A stretch of 64,000 nt of DNA. Origin: an uncultured Hyphomicrobium sp. (GTDB lineage: Bacteria; Pseudomonadota; Alphaproteobacteria; Rhizobiales; Hyphomicrobiaceae). Of this stretch, positions 42,939 to 50,566 are shown in pieces (within the stretch, counting starts at the first letter, position 1; each line of letters begins with the position of its first letter). The notes beneath the pieces are model-generated. The model was given only the letters and a program-made list of their open reading frames with translations, did no database searches and was not told the origin of the DNA. Position numbers and translations under genes: made by a program. The stretch covers positions 3,392-67,391 of the forward strand of contig CAKTFJ010000007.1 in assembly GCA_934555825.1 (NCBI GenBank), read 5' to 3'.

Positions 42939-43834
42939 GCCACGAGCTGGCGGGCCAGCGCAAAGGCGTGGCGGAAGTCGAGCGTGAGAGCTTCCTTCGA
43001 CTCGAGCATCTGCTTGAAGAGGCCGGATTCCGTCTTGTACTTGATGTCGCCGATGGCGAGCGGGCCGACGCCGAGAGCCTCGGAATCAGGCAGTTGCGCG
43101 CCGTCCATGAAAAGCTCCATGCCGTCGACGCCTGCAGGCGGCACGGCATTCACGTCGGCGACGACGAGGAGCTTCTTCGCGATGGCCTTGTCTTCCTTCG
43201 AGATCACCTGCACGCCAGCGGCTGCGGCGGCGAAGATGACTTCGGCATTGGCGATGATCTCGCGCTTCTGCTCGGGCGTTTCACCCGATACGGCTTCGAG
43301 ATCGACGCCGAAGCGCTCCTTGGAGACGGCAGCCGACTTGATGACACGGTCGACGCCGCGATGCGCGACGAGCTGCACGTGCGCGCCTTCAAGGGCTGCA
43401 ATGATCGAGGAAGCGAAGCCCACGACGCCCGTCGCGCCGAACACGGCGACCTTCACGCCCTTCCAGTCGCGGCCGAACTTGTTCTTCAGAACCCGCTCGA
43501 CGCAGGCGACCATGGCCGCTGCGGTCGTGAACGATCCAGCGGGGTCGGCGACGACGGAGAGCTGGAACGGCGGAACCTGTGCCTTGCGGGCCGCTTCCAG
43601 CATATCGAGCGAGAGAATGGCGTCCTTGCCACCGATGAAGACGCCCGTGCGCGTGCCGTAGTCCGGCGGGCGCGAGAAAATTGCGTCCTGCACGAGCGGC
43701 GTGACTTCCTCGAGCGTGACGTTGATGTACGGAACGATGACCTTGTAGCCGGCGTCGGCGGCCATGTTCACGTCGAACGGGCTCATGTGCTTCTGCGGCG
43801 AAAGCATATGCAGAATAGGCGTGGCATCACTCAT
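42935..43834 (-). CDS. mtdB: NAD(P)-dependent methylene-H4MPT dehydrogenase
   Basis: A 299-residue dehydrogenase converting methylene-H4MPT to methenyl-H4MPT. The N-terminal ILHMLSPQKHMSPFDVNMAADAGY is family-typical. The Rossmann loop is VAVFGATGVVGFASS near residue 130. MtdB rather than MtdA is suggested by neighbours (mch, RFAP synthase) and by the lack of fch. It lies 51 bases after the RFAP synthase gene and overlaps the ATP-grasp gene. Confidence 0.94.
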   Translation of the reverse strand: MSDATPILHMLSPQKHMSPFDVNMAADAGYKVIVPYINVTLEEVTPLVQDAIFSRPPDYGTRTGVFIGGKDAILSLDMLEAARKAQVPPFQLSVVADPAGSFTTAAAMVACVERVLKNKFGRDWKGVKVAVFGATGVVGFASSIIAALEGAHVQLVAHRGVDRVIKSAAVSKERFGVDLEAVSGETPEQKREIIANAEVIFAAAAAGVQVISKEDKAIAKKLLVVADVNAVPPAGVDGMELFMDGAQLPDSEALGVGPLAIGDIKYKTESGLFKQMLESKEALTLDFRHAFALARQLVA

Positions 43835-43885
43835 CAGGGCGTCTCCCGTTCACGTGTATGGCGCGGTGGCTTGTTTTCGGACCGG

Positions 43886-44866
43886 TCAGGGGGTCTGCCG
43901 ATCATCCACGATCGTCGCACCGGAGTTGCGTCCGCGCGCGATCATGATTTCGAGGCCATTCGCTTTAGCGTCTTCGACTAAAGAATGATAGAGGCGGTCT
44001 GCCACATGCTGGTCCGGAACGAAGGCGAAACCCGTCGGTCCCCATGAGGTCTGCCCGATCCCCGTAGCGCCCTGTTCTGCTGCACGTTTGAGGAGTGCGC
44101 CGACGGCCGGCGATGTCCACGCGCTGCCGCCTTGGGCAGCCGCAAAATGACTGCCGACGATCGCCTGGATCTGGGTTAACGCCGTGCCGAAGGCTGCGAT
44201 GTCCGCCTCCTTGAGGCCCGGCACGAGCTGCATCAGCACGAGCCGGCAAAGCCTGTCGGCGAGGGCTTCGGGGAAGGGCGGAAGCGCCGCGAACGCGCTC
44301 GTCTCGCGGTCGCCGTGCGCCCCTTGCGCGCCGCGGTCGAATACGAGGAGAACGCGCCAGTCTTCCGGAAACGGCATCTGGATCAGCACCGGCGGCGGCT
44401 GGTCGATGGCCCCCCTCCCGCCATCCACGATGAAGCCACCGGCTTCGAATGCCGCCATGCCGATGGCCGAGCGCGCGCCCCGCCCCGCGAGATCGCCAAG
44501 CTGCTGAGCCGAGAGCGAGAGCCCTTCGAGACGCATGAGCGCAGCCCCGATGGCCAGCGCGAGTTGCGTTCCCGAGCCGAGCCCGGCATGGGCCGGAATG
44601 GCCGAGAGAACCTCCACCCGGTAGCGGCCCGTAAGGCCGAGTGCCTGCCGGCATCGTTCGAGCACGGTCAGCACCCGATCCTGCTCGGGCCCGACGGCAG
44701 CCATGGCCTCGGAACGCGAGAGGCGGATCTCGGTTCTGGGTTCGTCGACCGCGAGCCCGAGGGAGCCGTAGCGCCGCCCGAGGCTGCCGTTGAGGTCGAC
44801 GAAGCCGAGATGAAGCCTGGCCGGTGCCGACACGCTCAATCCGTTGGCCAGTTTCGTGTCGTGCAT
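43886..44866 (-). CDS. Beta-ribofuranosylaminobenzene 5'-phosphate synthase
   Basis: A 326-residue GHMP-fold enzyme that makes beta-RFAP from PRPP and 4-hydroxybenzoate (or p-aminobenzoate), the first committed step of H4MPT synthesis. SAPARLHLGFVDLNGSLGRRYGSLG opens the fold, AIPAHAGLGSGTQLALAIG is the GHMP phosphate loop, and GQTSWGPTGFAFVP is the C-terminal motif. Start chosen at MHDTKLANG; about 200 codons upstream are antisense to phhB and rejected. First gene of the leftward mtdB-mch operon. Confidence 0.94.
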   Translation of the reverse strand: MHDTKLANGLSVSAPARLHLGFVDLNGSLGRRYGSLGLAVDEPRTEIRLSRSEAMAAVGPEQDRVLTVLERCRQALGLTGRYRVEVLSAIPAHAGLGSGTQLALAIGAALMRLEGLSLSAQQLGDLAGRGARSAIGMAAFEAGGFIVDGGRGAIDQPPPVLIQMPFPEDWRVLLVFDRGAQGAHGDRETSAFAALPPFPEALADRLCRLVLMQLVPGLKEADIAAFGTALTQIQAIVGSHFAAAQGGSAWTSPAVGALLKRAAEQGATGIGQTSWGPTGFAFVPDQHVADRLYHSLVEDAKANGLEIMIARGRNSGATIVDDRQTP

Positions 44867-44995
44867 CGCGGAAAGCGTCCTTGGCGGAGAGAGGCGGCTC
44901 GCCGATTGCGTAGGCCGGAGGCGAGGATTAGGGTCGCGCCGAAGCGCGAAAAAGGTATTGGCGCATTTGTCCACCAAAGGCGAGGAGAGAGCAAT

Positions 44996-45367
44996 ATGAC
45001 GAGCCCCCGCGAGAAGGCACTTTCCGAGGCCGAGGTCACGCAATGGCTGTCCGAGAACCTTCCCCAGTGGCGTTTGGAAGATGGGTGGATCCGCCGCACA
45101 TACAAGACGGCGAGCTGGAAAAGCACGTTGATGGTGATCACGACCGTCGGCCATCTGGCCGAAGCAGCTTGGCATCATCCGGACATCACGGCCTCGTACG
45201 CCTGGGTGGAAGTCCGCCTCGTCACCCATTCCGCCAAGGGGATCACGGAGAAGGATCTGGCACTCGCAAAGAAGATCGAAGAGGTAATCGCCTGGCAGCC
45301 GGCAAAAGATGGCGTGTTCGAAGGCACGCCCTCCGATCAGCGCTTCGCCTATGTTAAATATGACTGA
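44996..45367 (+). CDS. phhB: Pterin-4a-carbinolamine dehydratase
   Basis: A 123-residue DCoH/PhhB-type protein. The active-site pattern is FEB-like: AAWHHPDITASYAWVEVRLVTH, with the paired histidines and aspartate. A good ribosome-binding site CGAGGAGAG lies upstream of the ATG at 44996. No aromatic amino-acid hydroxylase is nearby. Its position, divergent from RFAP synthase and followed 24 bases later by folK, points to pterin (H4MPT or folate) metabolism. Confidence 0.93.
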   Translation: MTSPREKALSEAEVTQWLSENLPQWRLEDGWIRRTYKTASWKSTLMVITTVGHLAEAAWHHPDITASYAWVEVRLVTHSAKGITEKDLALAKKIEEVIAWQPAKDGVFEGTPSDQRFAYVKYD

Positions 45368-45391
45368 CGCGGCAGGGCAGGGCGCGTCGTC

Positions 45392-45895
45392 ATGACGGAG
45401 CCATCGGCGGATTTCGACGCGCTCATCGGCCTCGGCTCCAACATGGGGGACAAGGCGGCGAACATCCGCCAAGCGATCGAGCTTCTAACCGACGCGGGCG
45501 ACATCCGGCTCGTCCGCACATCGCGTTTCTATCGAACGCCGCCCTGGGGCGTTCTCGATCAGGATTGGTTCGTCAATGCATGCATCGCGGTGGCGACGGA
45601 ACTCGCGCCGCACGATCTGCTGGCGCGTTGCCTCGGCGTTGAGAACGAGATGAAGCGCGTGCGTCACGAGCGCTGGGGTCCGCGCGTCATCGATGTCGAT
45701 GTGCTGACCTATCGCGACATTTCGCTCGACACTCCGGAATTGACGGTGCCGCATCCGCGCATCGCCGAGCGCGCATTCGTGCTTCTGCCGCTCAAAGACA
45801 TCGCGCCCGATCTCGTGGTGTCGGGGCACAGCCTCGATCATTGGCTTGGCAAGCTGGACACTGCCGGCGTCGAGCCCATCGCACCCGTCGTGTAG
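45392..45895 (+). CDS. folK: 2-amino-4-hydroxy-6-hydroxymethyldihydropteridine pyrophosphokinase
   Basis: A 167-residue HPPK. IGLGSNMGDKAANIRQAIELL begins the fold; RFYRTPPWGVLDQDWFVNACI, RHERWGPRVIDVDVLTY (the two catalytic aspartates) and VPHPRIAERAFVLLPL are the family motifs. It activates the pterin for joining with p-aminobenzoate, or with RFAP in H4MPT synthesis. The gene is placed with H4MPT genes instead of folP/folB. Ends at a strong bidirectional terminator. Confidence 0.95.
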   Translation: MTEPSADFDALIGLGSNMGDKAANIRQAIELLTDAGDIRLVRTSRFYRTPPWGVLDQDWFVNACIAVATELAPHDLLARCLGVENEMKRVRHERWGPRVIDVDVLTYRDISLDTPELTVPHPRIAERAFVLLPLKDIAPDLVVSGHSLDHWLGKLDTAGVEPIAPVV

Positions 45896-45909
45896 AATGC
45901 AGAATAGAA

Positions 45910-45939
45910 AACGCCGCGGATGAGAGCATCCGCGGCGTT
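45910..45939. terminator. Bidirectional terminator between folK and cytochrome c
   Basis: A 13-base-pair perfect stem AACGCCGCGGATG with CATCCGCGGCGTT and an AGAG loop, between the convergent genes. A-rich on one side; serves both directions. Confidence 0.75.
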
Positions 45940-45963
45940 CCAATACTCAGCAATCGCGTGCGC

Positions 45964-46338
45964 TTACTCTTTGCACTGCGTCTTGATGAAGGCGAGCAGA
46001 TCCGCGCGGTCATCCTCGTTCTTGATGCCGGCCGGGAAGATCATCTTGTTGCCCTTGATGACCTTGTCGTCAGCTTCGAACCAGGCGAGCAGGTTCTCGT
46101 CCGTCCACTCGATGCCGGAGTTCTTCACGGCGTCCGAGTAGTTGAAGCCCTCGACGTGGCCGGCCGGCTTGCCGGCGATGCAGTCGAGATGCGGACCGAG
46201 ACCGTTCTTCGCGCCTTCGCCGATCTGGTGGCAGGCGGCGCAGCGCTTGAAGATGTTCGCGCCGTTGTCCGCGTCCTGCGCGGACACGATTCCAGGCACG
46301 GCTACCAGTGCGGCAGCCGCAATAATCCAATTGCGCAT
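45964..46338 (-). CDS. Class I c-type cytochrome
   Basis: A 124-residue periplasmic cytochrome c2-like protein. The signal peptide ends IVSAQ. The heme site is CAACHQIGEGAKNGLGPHLD, the helix continues FNYSDAVKNSGIEWTDENLLAWFE, and the distal methionine is in NKMIFPAGI. Such cytochromes accept electrons from XoxG/MxaG-type cytochromes and pass them to a terminal oxidase. The link with methanol oxidation here is inferred from its place next to pqqE. The start at 46338 gives the cleanest signal peptide. Confidence 0.93.
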   Translation of the reverse strand: MRNWIIAAAALVAVPGIVSAQDADNGANIFKRCAACHQIGEGAKNGLGPHLDCIAGKPAGHVEGFNYSDAVKNSGIEWTDENLLAWFEADDKVIKGNKMIFPAGIKNEDDRADLLAFIKTQCKE

Positions 46339-46476
46339 GTTTCGTTTCCTCCGAATTTTTCCCGCAGTCGGCCCATTGGACCTTGTTCGCATTCTGGCAA
46401 TTTTTTGCTGAATGCGGTGTGAACAAGATGCCGCACCTAGCCGATATGCCTTGTCTACTTGAGCGGAGGAACGAGC

Positions 46477-47697
46477 TCAAGATGCGTTGTGCGTGACCTT
46501 CGGCTTTGCTGCGCCGCCCACACGCCGGTAAATGAACTCCGGTGGCTCGCTGTGGCTCTCGACCTCGGCCACGGCCTGCCACTGGGCATGCAACGGCGAG
46601 AGCGAGCAGGCCGGGTCGGTGTTGGCCGCATCGCCCGTGAGCGCGAACGCTTGACAGCGGCACCCGCCGTAGTCGATCTCTTTGCGCGGGCAGCTCCGGC
46701 AAGGCTCCTTCATCCACTCCGTGCCGCGGTAAGCCTGGAAGGCTTCGCCGTTGAGCCAGATGTCGGCGAGCTTCCGCTCCTTGATGTTGTCGAAGCTGAG
46801 TGTCTTGATCGATTCGGCCGCATGGCACGGCAGCACCCGGCCGGAGGGCGTGACGTTGACGATGCCGCGCGCCCACCCGCCCATGCAGGGCTTCGGGAAC
46901 TTAGCGTAGTAGTCCGGCACGATAGCGTCGATGACGATCACGCCTTTGTATTTCTCGCGCGCCTCCTCGACCTGCTTGGCCGCCGTCATGAAGGCTTCCT
47001 TGGTCGGCATCAGCGAAGCGCGGTTAACGAGCGCCCAGGCGTAATACTGGACATGCGCGATCTCGACACGGCCCGCGCCCATCTCCACCGCAAAGTCGAT
47101 CATGCGCGGAACGTTGTGAATGTTCTGACGGTGGATCGGGCAGTTGATCGTAAGCGGAAGCCCTGCGTCGCGCACCCACTTCGCGACTTGGACCTTCTTG
47201 GCCATGCCGCCTTTATATTGTGCGATGCGGTCGGCGTTCTCAGGATCCACGTCCTGTACCGAGAGCTGAACGTGATCGAGACCGACGTCGACGAGGCGGC
47301 GCAGGCGCTCTTCCGTAAGCGTGACGCCCGCTGTGATGAGGTTCGTATAGAGCCCGACTTCGGCCGCGACCTGTACGATGTCTTCGAGATCCTTGCGCGC
47401 CGTCGGCTCGCCGCCGGAAAGATGGATCTGAAGCACGCCGAGGGCTGCCGCCTGGCGCATCGTGTCCTGCCACTCCGCCGTCGTCAGCTCCGTGTTGGCC
47501 CGTTCGAGCTCGACCGGGTTCGAACAGTACGGGCACTGAAGCGGGCAGCGATGCGTCAGCTCGCAAAGCATCCCGATCGGTGCGCGCGCGCAAAGGGCCG
47601 GATCCTGACCTGGATCAGATGCGGGCGTTCCGTCGGCCGTGCGGGCACAAACCGGCATGGCCGTTTCTTTGACGTGGTTCGGTACGATCTCGTTCAT
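46477..47697 (-). CDS. pqqE: Radical SAM PqqA peptide cyclase
   Basis: A 406-residue radical SAM/SPASM enzyme that joins the glutamate and tyrosine of PqqA. The SAM cluster motif is RCPLQCPYCSNP (CxxxCxxC). The SPASM auxiliary cysteines are in VLPCHAAESI, EPCRSCPRKEIDYGGCRCQ and DPACSLSP. An N-terminal extension of about 40 residues precedes the usual start. Last gene of the pqqABCDE order, 13 bases after pqqD. Confidence 0.97.
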   Translation of the reverse strand: MNEIVPNHVKETAMPVCARTADGTPASDPGQDPALCARAPIGMLCELTHRCPLQCPYCSNPVELERANTELTTAEWQDTMRQAAALGVLQIHLSGGEPTARKDLEDIVQVAAEVGLYTNLITAGVTLTEERLRRLVDVGLDHVQLSVQDVDPENADRIAQYKGGMAKKVQVAKWVRDAGLPLTINCPIHRQNIHNVPRMIDFAVEMGAGRVEIAHVQYYAWALVNRASLMPTKEAFMTAAKQVEEAREKYKGVIVIDAIVPDYYAKFPKPCMGGWARGIVNVTPSGRVLPCHAAESIKTLSFDNIKERKLADIWLNGEAFQAYRGTEWMKEPCRSCPRKEIDYGGCRCQAFALTGDAANTDPACSLSPLHAQWQAVAEVESHSEPPEFIYRRVGGAAKPKVTHNAS

Positions 47698-47710
47698 GGG
47701 CTCGTCCTCC

Positions 47711-48046
47711 CTAGGCCTGCACCAGCACGCCTTTGTCCGTAAGGTCCTGGAGCATGACCACGATGTCGTCTGTTACGACTTCAAGTGGTGCGTCGTATTC
47801 CTGAGACAAGGTTTCCGCGATGTCGCTCACGGAACGTTGTCCATCGAGGCGCTGCAACACGACGACGGCAATCTCGTCCGGGTTGAACACCCGCTCGGGC
47901 GCGAGGATGATCCAGCGCCCACGGCCCGCGTCGTGACGCAGCTTGATGTGCCGCGGCATCGCGAGTTTGGTGTCCGGTGTGACGATGAGCCGGGTCGGGA
48001 CCGGCTTCGCTTCCGATTTTGTCTCCGGCGTCTCGGGTTCAGCCAT
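47711..48046 (-). CDS. pqqD: PqqA-binding peptide chaperone
   Basis: A 111-residue PqqD, which binds PqqA and delivers it to PqqE. The core MPRHIKLRHDAGRGRWIILAPER and LDGQRSVSDIAETLSQEYDAP is characteristic. A charged N-terminal tail of about 25 residues precedes it. The start overlaps the pqqC end by eight bases. In Methylorubrum pqqC and pqqD are fused; here they are separate but overlapping. Confidence 0.95.
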   Translation of the reverse strand: MAEPETPETKSEAKPVPTRLIVTPDTKLAMPRHIKLRHDAGRGRWIILAPERVFNPDEIAVVVLQRLDGQRSVSDIAETLSQEYDAPLEVVTDDIVVMLQDLTDKGVLVQA

Positions 48047-48806
48047 TGAGCGTCTCCGGGTTGAAGGCGCCGGGCGGGATCCATCCCGGTGACACATAGG
48101 CATGGTGCAGCGCGTCGAGCTGCGCCCACAGAACGTTGCACTTGAAGCGCACGGCTGCGACGCAGGCTTCCTGTTCGGCGCGCGTTTCAGCGTGCGCCTT
48201 GATGAAATCGAGCGCGAAGCCCGCATCGTTCGGCGCCTGCACGAGACGCTTCTTGAAGTAGGCCATCACGTTGTCGTCGATGAAGTCGTAGTTCTCGAGC
48301 ATTCCCGAAATCCGCTCTTTGTGGATCTTGGGCGCGAAGAGTTCGGTCAACGACGAGGCGACGGCGACGACGAGCGGCTCCTCGCGTACGAAGCGCACAT
48401 AAGCTTCGACGGCGAAACGCGTTGCCGGCAGCGCGCCCTCCATGCTCTGCACGTAATCGCGATCGAGACCGAGCCCGTCGGTAAGCACCAGCCAGCGCTC
48501 GATGCCGCCGGGATCTTCGCCATGCCCGTCGTGTTCGAGCACGCGGTGGATCCAGTCGCGGCGGAGCTGCCGGTCGAAAACGCGGCTGACGAACGCGGCA
48601 TCCTTGCGCGGCACGGCCGACTGATAGCAGTAGCGGTTGAGGGCCCAGGCCGCCACCTGCCCTTTATTCAGCTTGCCCCCGTGCAGAAGCTTGTGGAACG
48701 GATGCAGGTCATGGTAGCGCTCCGCGCCGACCGCGCGAATGGCCGCCTCGAACGCGTCGGGGCTCCAAAGTTGTTTCGCGTCGCCTGTTGCGCGCCGCTC
48801 GCTCAT
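48039..48806 (-). CDS. pqqC: Pyrroloquinoline-quinone synthase
   Basis: A 255-residue cofactor-free oxidase catalysing the last step of PQQ formation. YHDLHPFHKLLHGGKLNKGQVAAWALNRYCYQ is diagnostic, as is HDGHGEDPGGIERWL. All-helical protein with the usual length. It overlaps pqqB by four bases and pqqD by eight. Confidence 0.97.
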   Translation of the reverse strand: MSERRATGDAKQLWSPDAFEAAIRAVGAERYHDLHPFHKLLHGGKLNKGQVAAWALNRYCYQSAVPRKDAAFVSRVFDRQLRRDWIHRVLEHDGHGEDPGGIERWLVLTDGLGLDRDYVQSMEGALPATRFAVEAYVRFVREEPLVVAVASSLTELFAPKIHKERISGMLENYDFIDDNVMAYFKKRLVQAPNDAGFALDFIKAHAETRAEQEACVAAVRFKCNVLWAQLDALHHAYVSPGWIPPGAFNPETLNG

Positions 48807-49735
48807 AGGTCGATCTCCATTCCGTCGTAGCCGACCTCCCAGCCGGAGGCCTCCGTTGCGCGGCGCTCGGCCGAGTTGTCGTTGAGCACCGGGTTGGAAT
48901 TGTTGATGTGCACGTAAATCCTGCGCGAGACGTCGAGCGGTGCGAAGGCTGCGATGGAGCCTTGCTCGCCCGAGATGCTCATGTGACCCATGCGCTGGCC
49001 GGTTTTCTGCATCAAACCCTGCTTCAGCATTTCATCGTCGGTGTAGAGCGTCCCGTCGAAGAACACGAGTGGCGCGCCCTTGAGACGTCCTGCCAGCTCC
49101 TCGTCGACTTCCGCACATCCCGGCACATAGAAGAAGTGCTTACCCGACGCAGGAGAGGAAACTTTGAGGCCGATGGCATCGCCTTCGCGGCTTCCGTAGT
49201 TGTTGTTCGCTGCGCCGCTTTCGAGATAGAGCGCGATCTTGCCGGGGACGGCGAACGCCTCGATCACGAGCCCAGTATCGACGCCAGGGCCTTCGATCGG
49301 CGTCGGCGTGTCGAGCGCAAGCTCCATCCGGGGCACATAGTCTGCGTTCAACACGTTAAACACGGAATTGTCGGCAAGCGTCGCCAGCACCCGGGACGAG
49401 CCATAAACCGCGAACGGCTGCAACTCTCGCAGATTGAGTAGCCCGGCGATGAAATCCACGTCGCCGCCTGTGAGAACGGCCGCTTTGATAGGGCTGTTGC
49501 GCAGCGGCCCATCGGCCTGCGCGCCGAGTTCCGGCGTCTCGTTGATCTGTTGGCGCAAGTCTGGCGCCGTATTGAGCAGCACCCAATCGCGGCCGTTGCC
49601 GGAGACGGCAAGCGAGCACTGGGTCCGCGGTCGGAAGCCCGGCGTTCCGGCCCTGGCTTTGGCGCAGTTCAGGCAATTACAATTCCACTGCGGGAAGCCG
49701 CCGCCAGCAGCCGCCCCCAGGATTCGAATGCGCAT
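48803..49735 (-). CDS. pqqB: PQQ biosynthesis protein PqqB (MBL fold)
   Basis: A 310-residue metallo-beta-lactamase-fold protein that hydroxylates the cross-linked tyrosine on the way to PQQ. AAGGGFPQWNCNCLNCAKAR is the diagnostic N-terminus with the CxCxxC cluster; VLTGGDVDFIAGLLNLRE is a metal-site region, and YVHINNSNPVLND lies at the C-terminus. It begins 203 bases after pqqA2, with a hairpin in between. Confidence 0.97.
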   Translation of the reverse strand: MRIRILGAAAGGGFPQWNCNCLNCAKARAGTPGFRPRTQCSLAVSGNGRDWVLLNTAPDLRQQINETPELGAQADGPLRNSPIKAAVLTGGDVDFIAGLLNLRELQPFAVYGSSRVLATLADNSVFNVLNADYVPRMELALDTPTPIEGPGVDTGLVIEAFAVPGKIALYLESGAANNNYGSREGDAIGLKVSSPASGKHFFYVPGCAEVDEELAGRLKGAPLVFFDGTLYTDDEMLKQGLMQKTGQRMGHMSISGEQGSIAAFAPLDVSRRIYVHINNSNPVLNDNSAERRATEASGWEVGYDGMEIDL

Positions 49736-49844
49736 AGGATATGTTCGCTCTTAGATGACGCGCGCTTCGCCGAAAGCTGCGCCGCAAACAGTAAGTCGCC
49801 CGACGGCCGGGAAAAATAGCCGGAAGCCGGGAAATCGAGAGCAG

Positions 49845-49869
49845 CCGGCCAAAGCTGGCCTAAGGCCGG
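49845..49869 (-). terminator. Hairpin between pqqA copy 2 and pqqB
   Basis: A 6-base-pair stem CCGGCC with GGCCGG and a 13-base loop. A second small CCGG-type hairpin at about 49819-49830 is followed, on the minus strand, by CTATTTTT. The pair could attenuate so that pqqA is made in excess of pqqBCDE, as known for other bacteria. Confidence 0.35.
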
Positions 49870-49938
49870 AAACAGCGACGGCGGCCGAAGCTCTCGACCG
49901 CCGCGCCGAAACTGCTCGTATACGTGCGAGCGGATCGA

Positions 49939-50028
49939 TTAGATGATGTCGATCTCGGCCGGCAGGTACGAGGTAACCTCGAGGCCGACTTCCTGCTCAC
50001 GCACTGCGGGCTTGGTCCAGGTCTTCAT
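49939..50028 (-). CDS. pqqA: PQQ precursor peptide PqqA (copy 2, operon copy)
   Basis: A 29-residue PQQ precursor with the same EVTSY core (E17, Y21) as copy 1. A strong ribosome-binding site AAGGAGGAAC stands before the ATG. It heads the pqqABCDE operon. The last 19 residues are identical to copy 1, so PqqD and PqqE should treat both peptides equally. The flanking sequences of the two copies do not match beyond the gene, so the duplication is not recent over a larger segment. Confidence 0.95.
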   Translation of the reverse strand: MKTWTKPAVREQEVGLEVTSYLPAEIDII

Positions 50029-50566
50029 GGGTAGTTCCTCCTTGAAATGGCAAGCTGTCCTACGAGGCACCCCGCCAAGGGCCCCCACTGAAGTCGCCAG
50101 CCTTGGTTAGCGACGTCAGTCTGCGGATCGAGCCCTGCTTGTCAAGCGCGACCGCTTGGCAAGAGATAAACCACAAAGCGTGGCTGCGGCAAAGTAACAG
50201 TCCGTCACGACTTCGTGTGAGCGCGCTATCCGTTGGGATTCGTGCGGGAAACCGTTGAAACGGGTTTACAGTGCCGCCGCCTCTAGCTCGTCCCTCTGAG
50301 GATTTTGGATAATCGTCTGCAATGATTGTCTACAACCTTAGTTCTATAGGGAATATAATTGCGAACTGGCTCGCGCGACCTTAAAGACATAGAAAATTAT
50401 TCTACCTTGTTGTATGCCGGGCCATGCGGCGGCATGCCAATGTAGGACGCATTTTACGAAAGGCTGCTAGAGATCCGCTCCCGCGGGCTATAGACGGCCG
50501 GCTGAAGGCTGTGCAGTGCGACGTGATCCGGCGCACAAGACCAAAGGAATGAGGGAGGATAAGCGG
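50029..50566. other. Intergenic control region between pqqA2 and cysJ
   Basis: About 540 bases, AT-rich from about 50290 to 50410. No gene is supported: leftward frames here are shadows. It must hold the divergent promoters of pqqABCDE and cysJI. Confidence 0.5.
50117..50145 (-). promoter_or_regulatory. Possible promoter of pqqABCDE
   Basis: On the minus strand a consensus -35 TTGACA (50140-50145) is followed after 17 bases by AGACTG, a weak -10. It lies about 90 bases before the pqqA ATG and within a GCTTGTCAAGC inverted repeat. Only the -35 is convincing. Confidence 0.25.

Noticed and set aside
42039..43661. A 540-codon rightward open frame
   Set aside because: Antisense to the ATP-grasp gene and mtdB, both clearly real and overlapping by ATGA.
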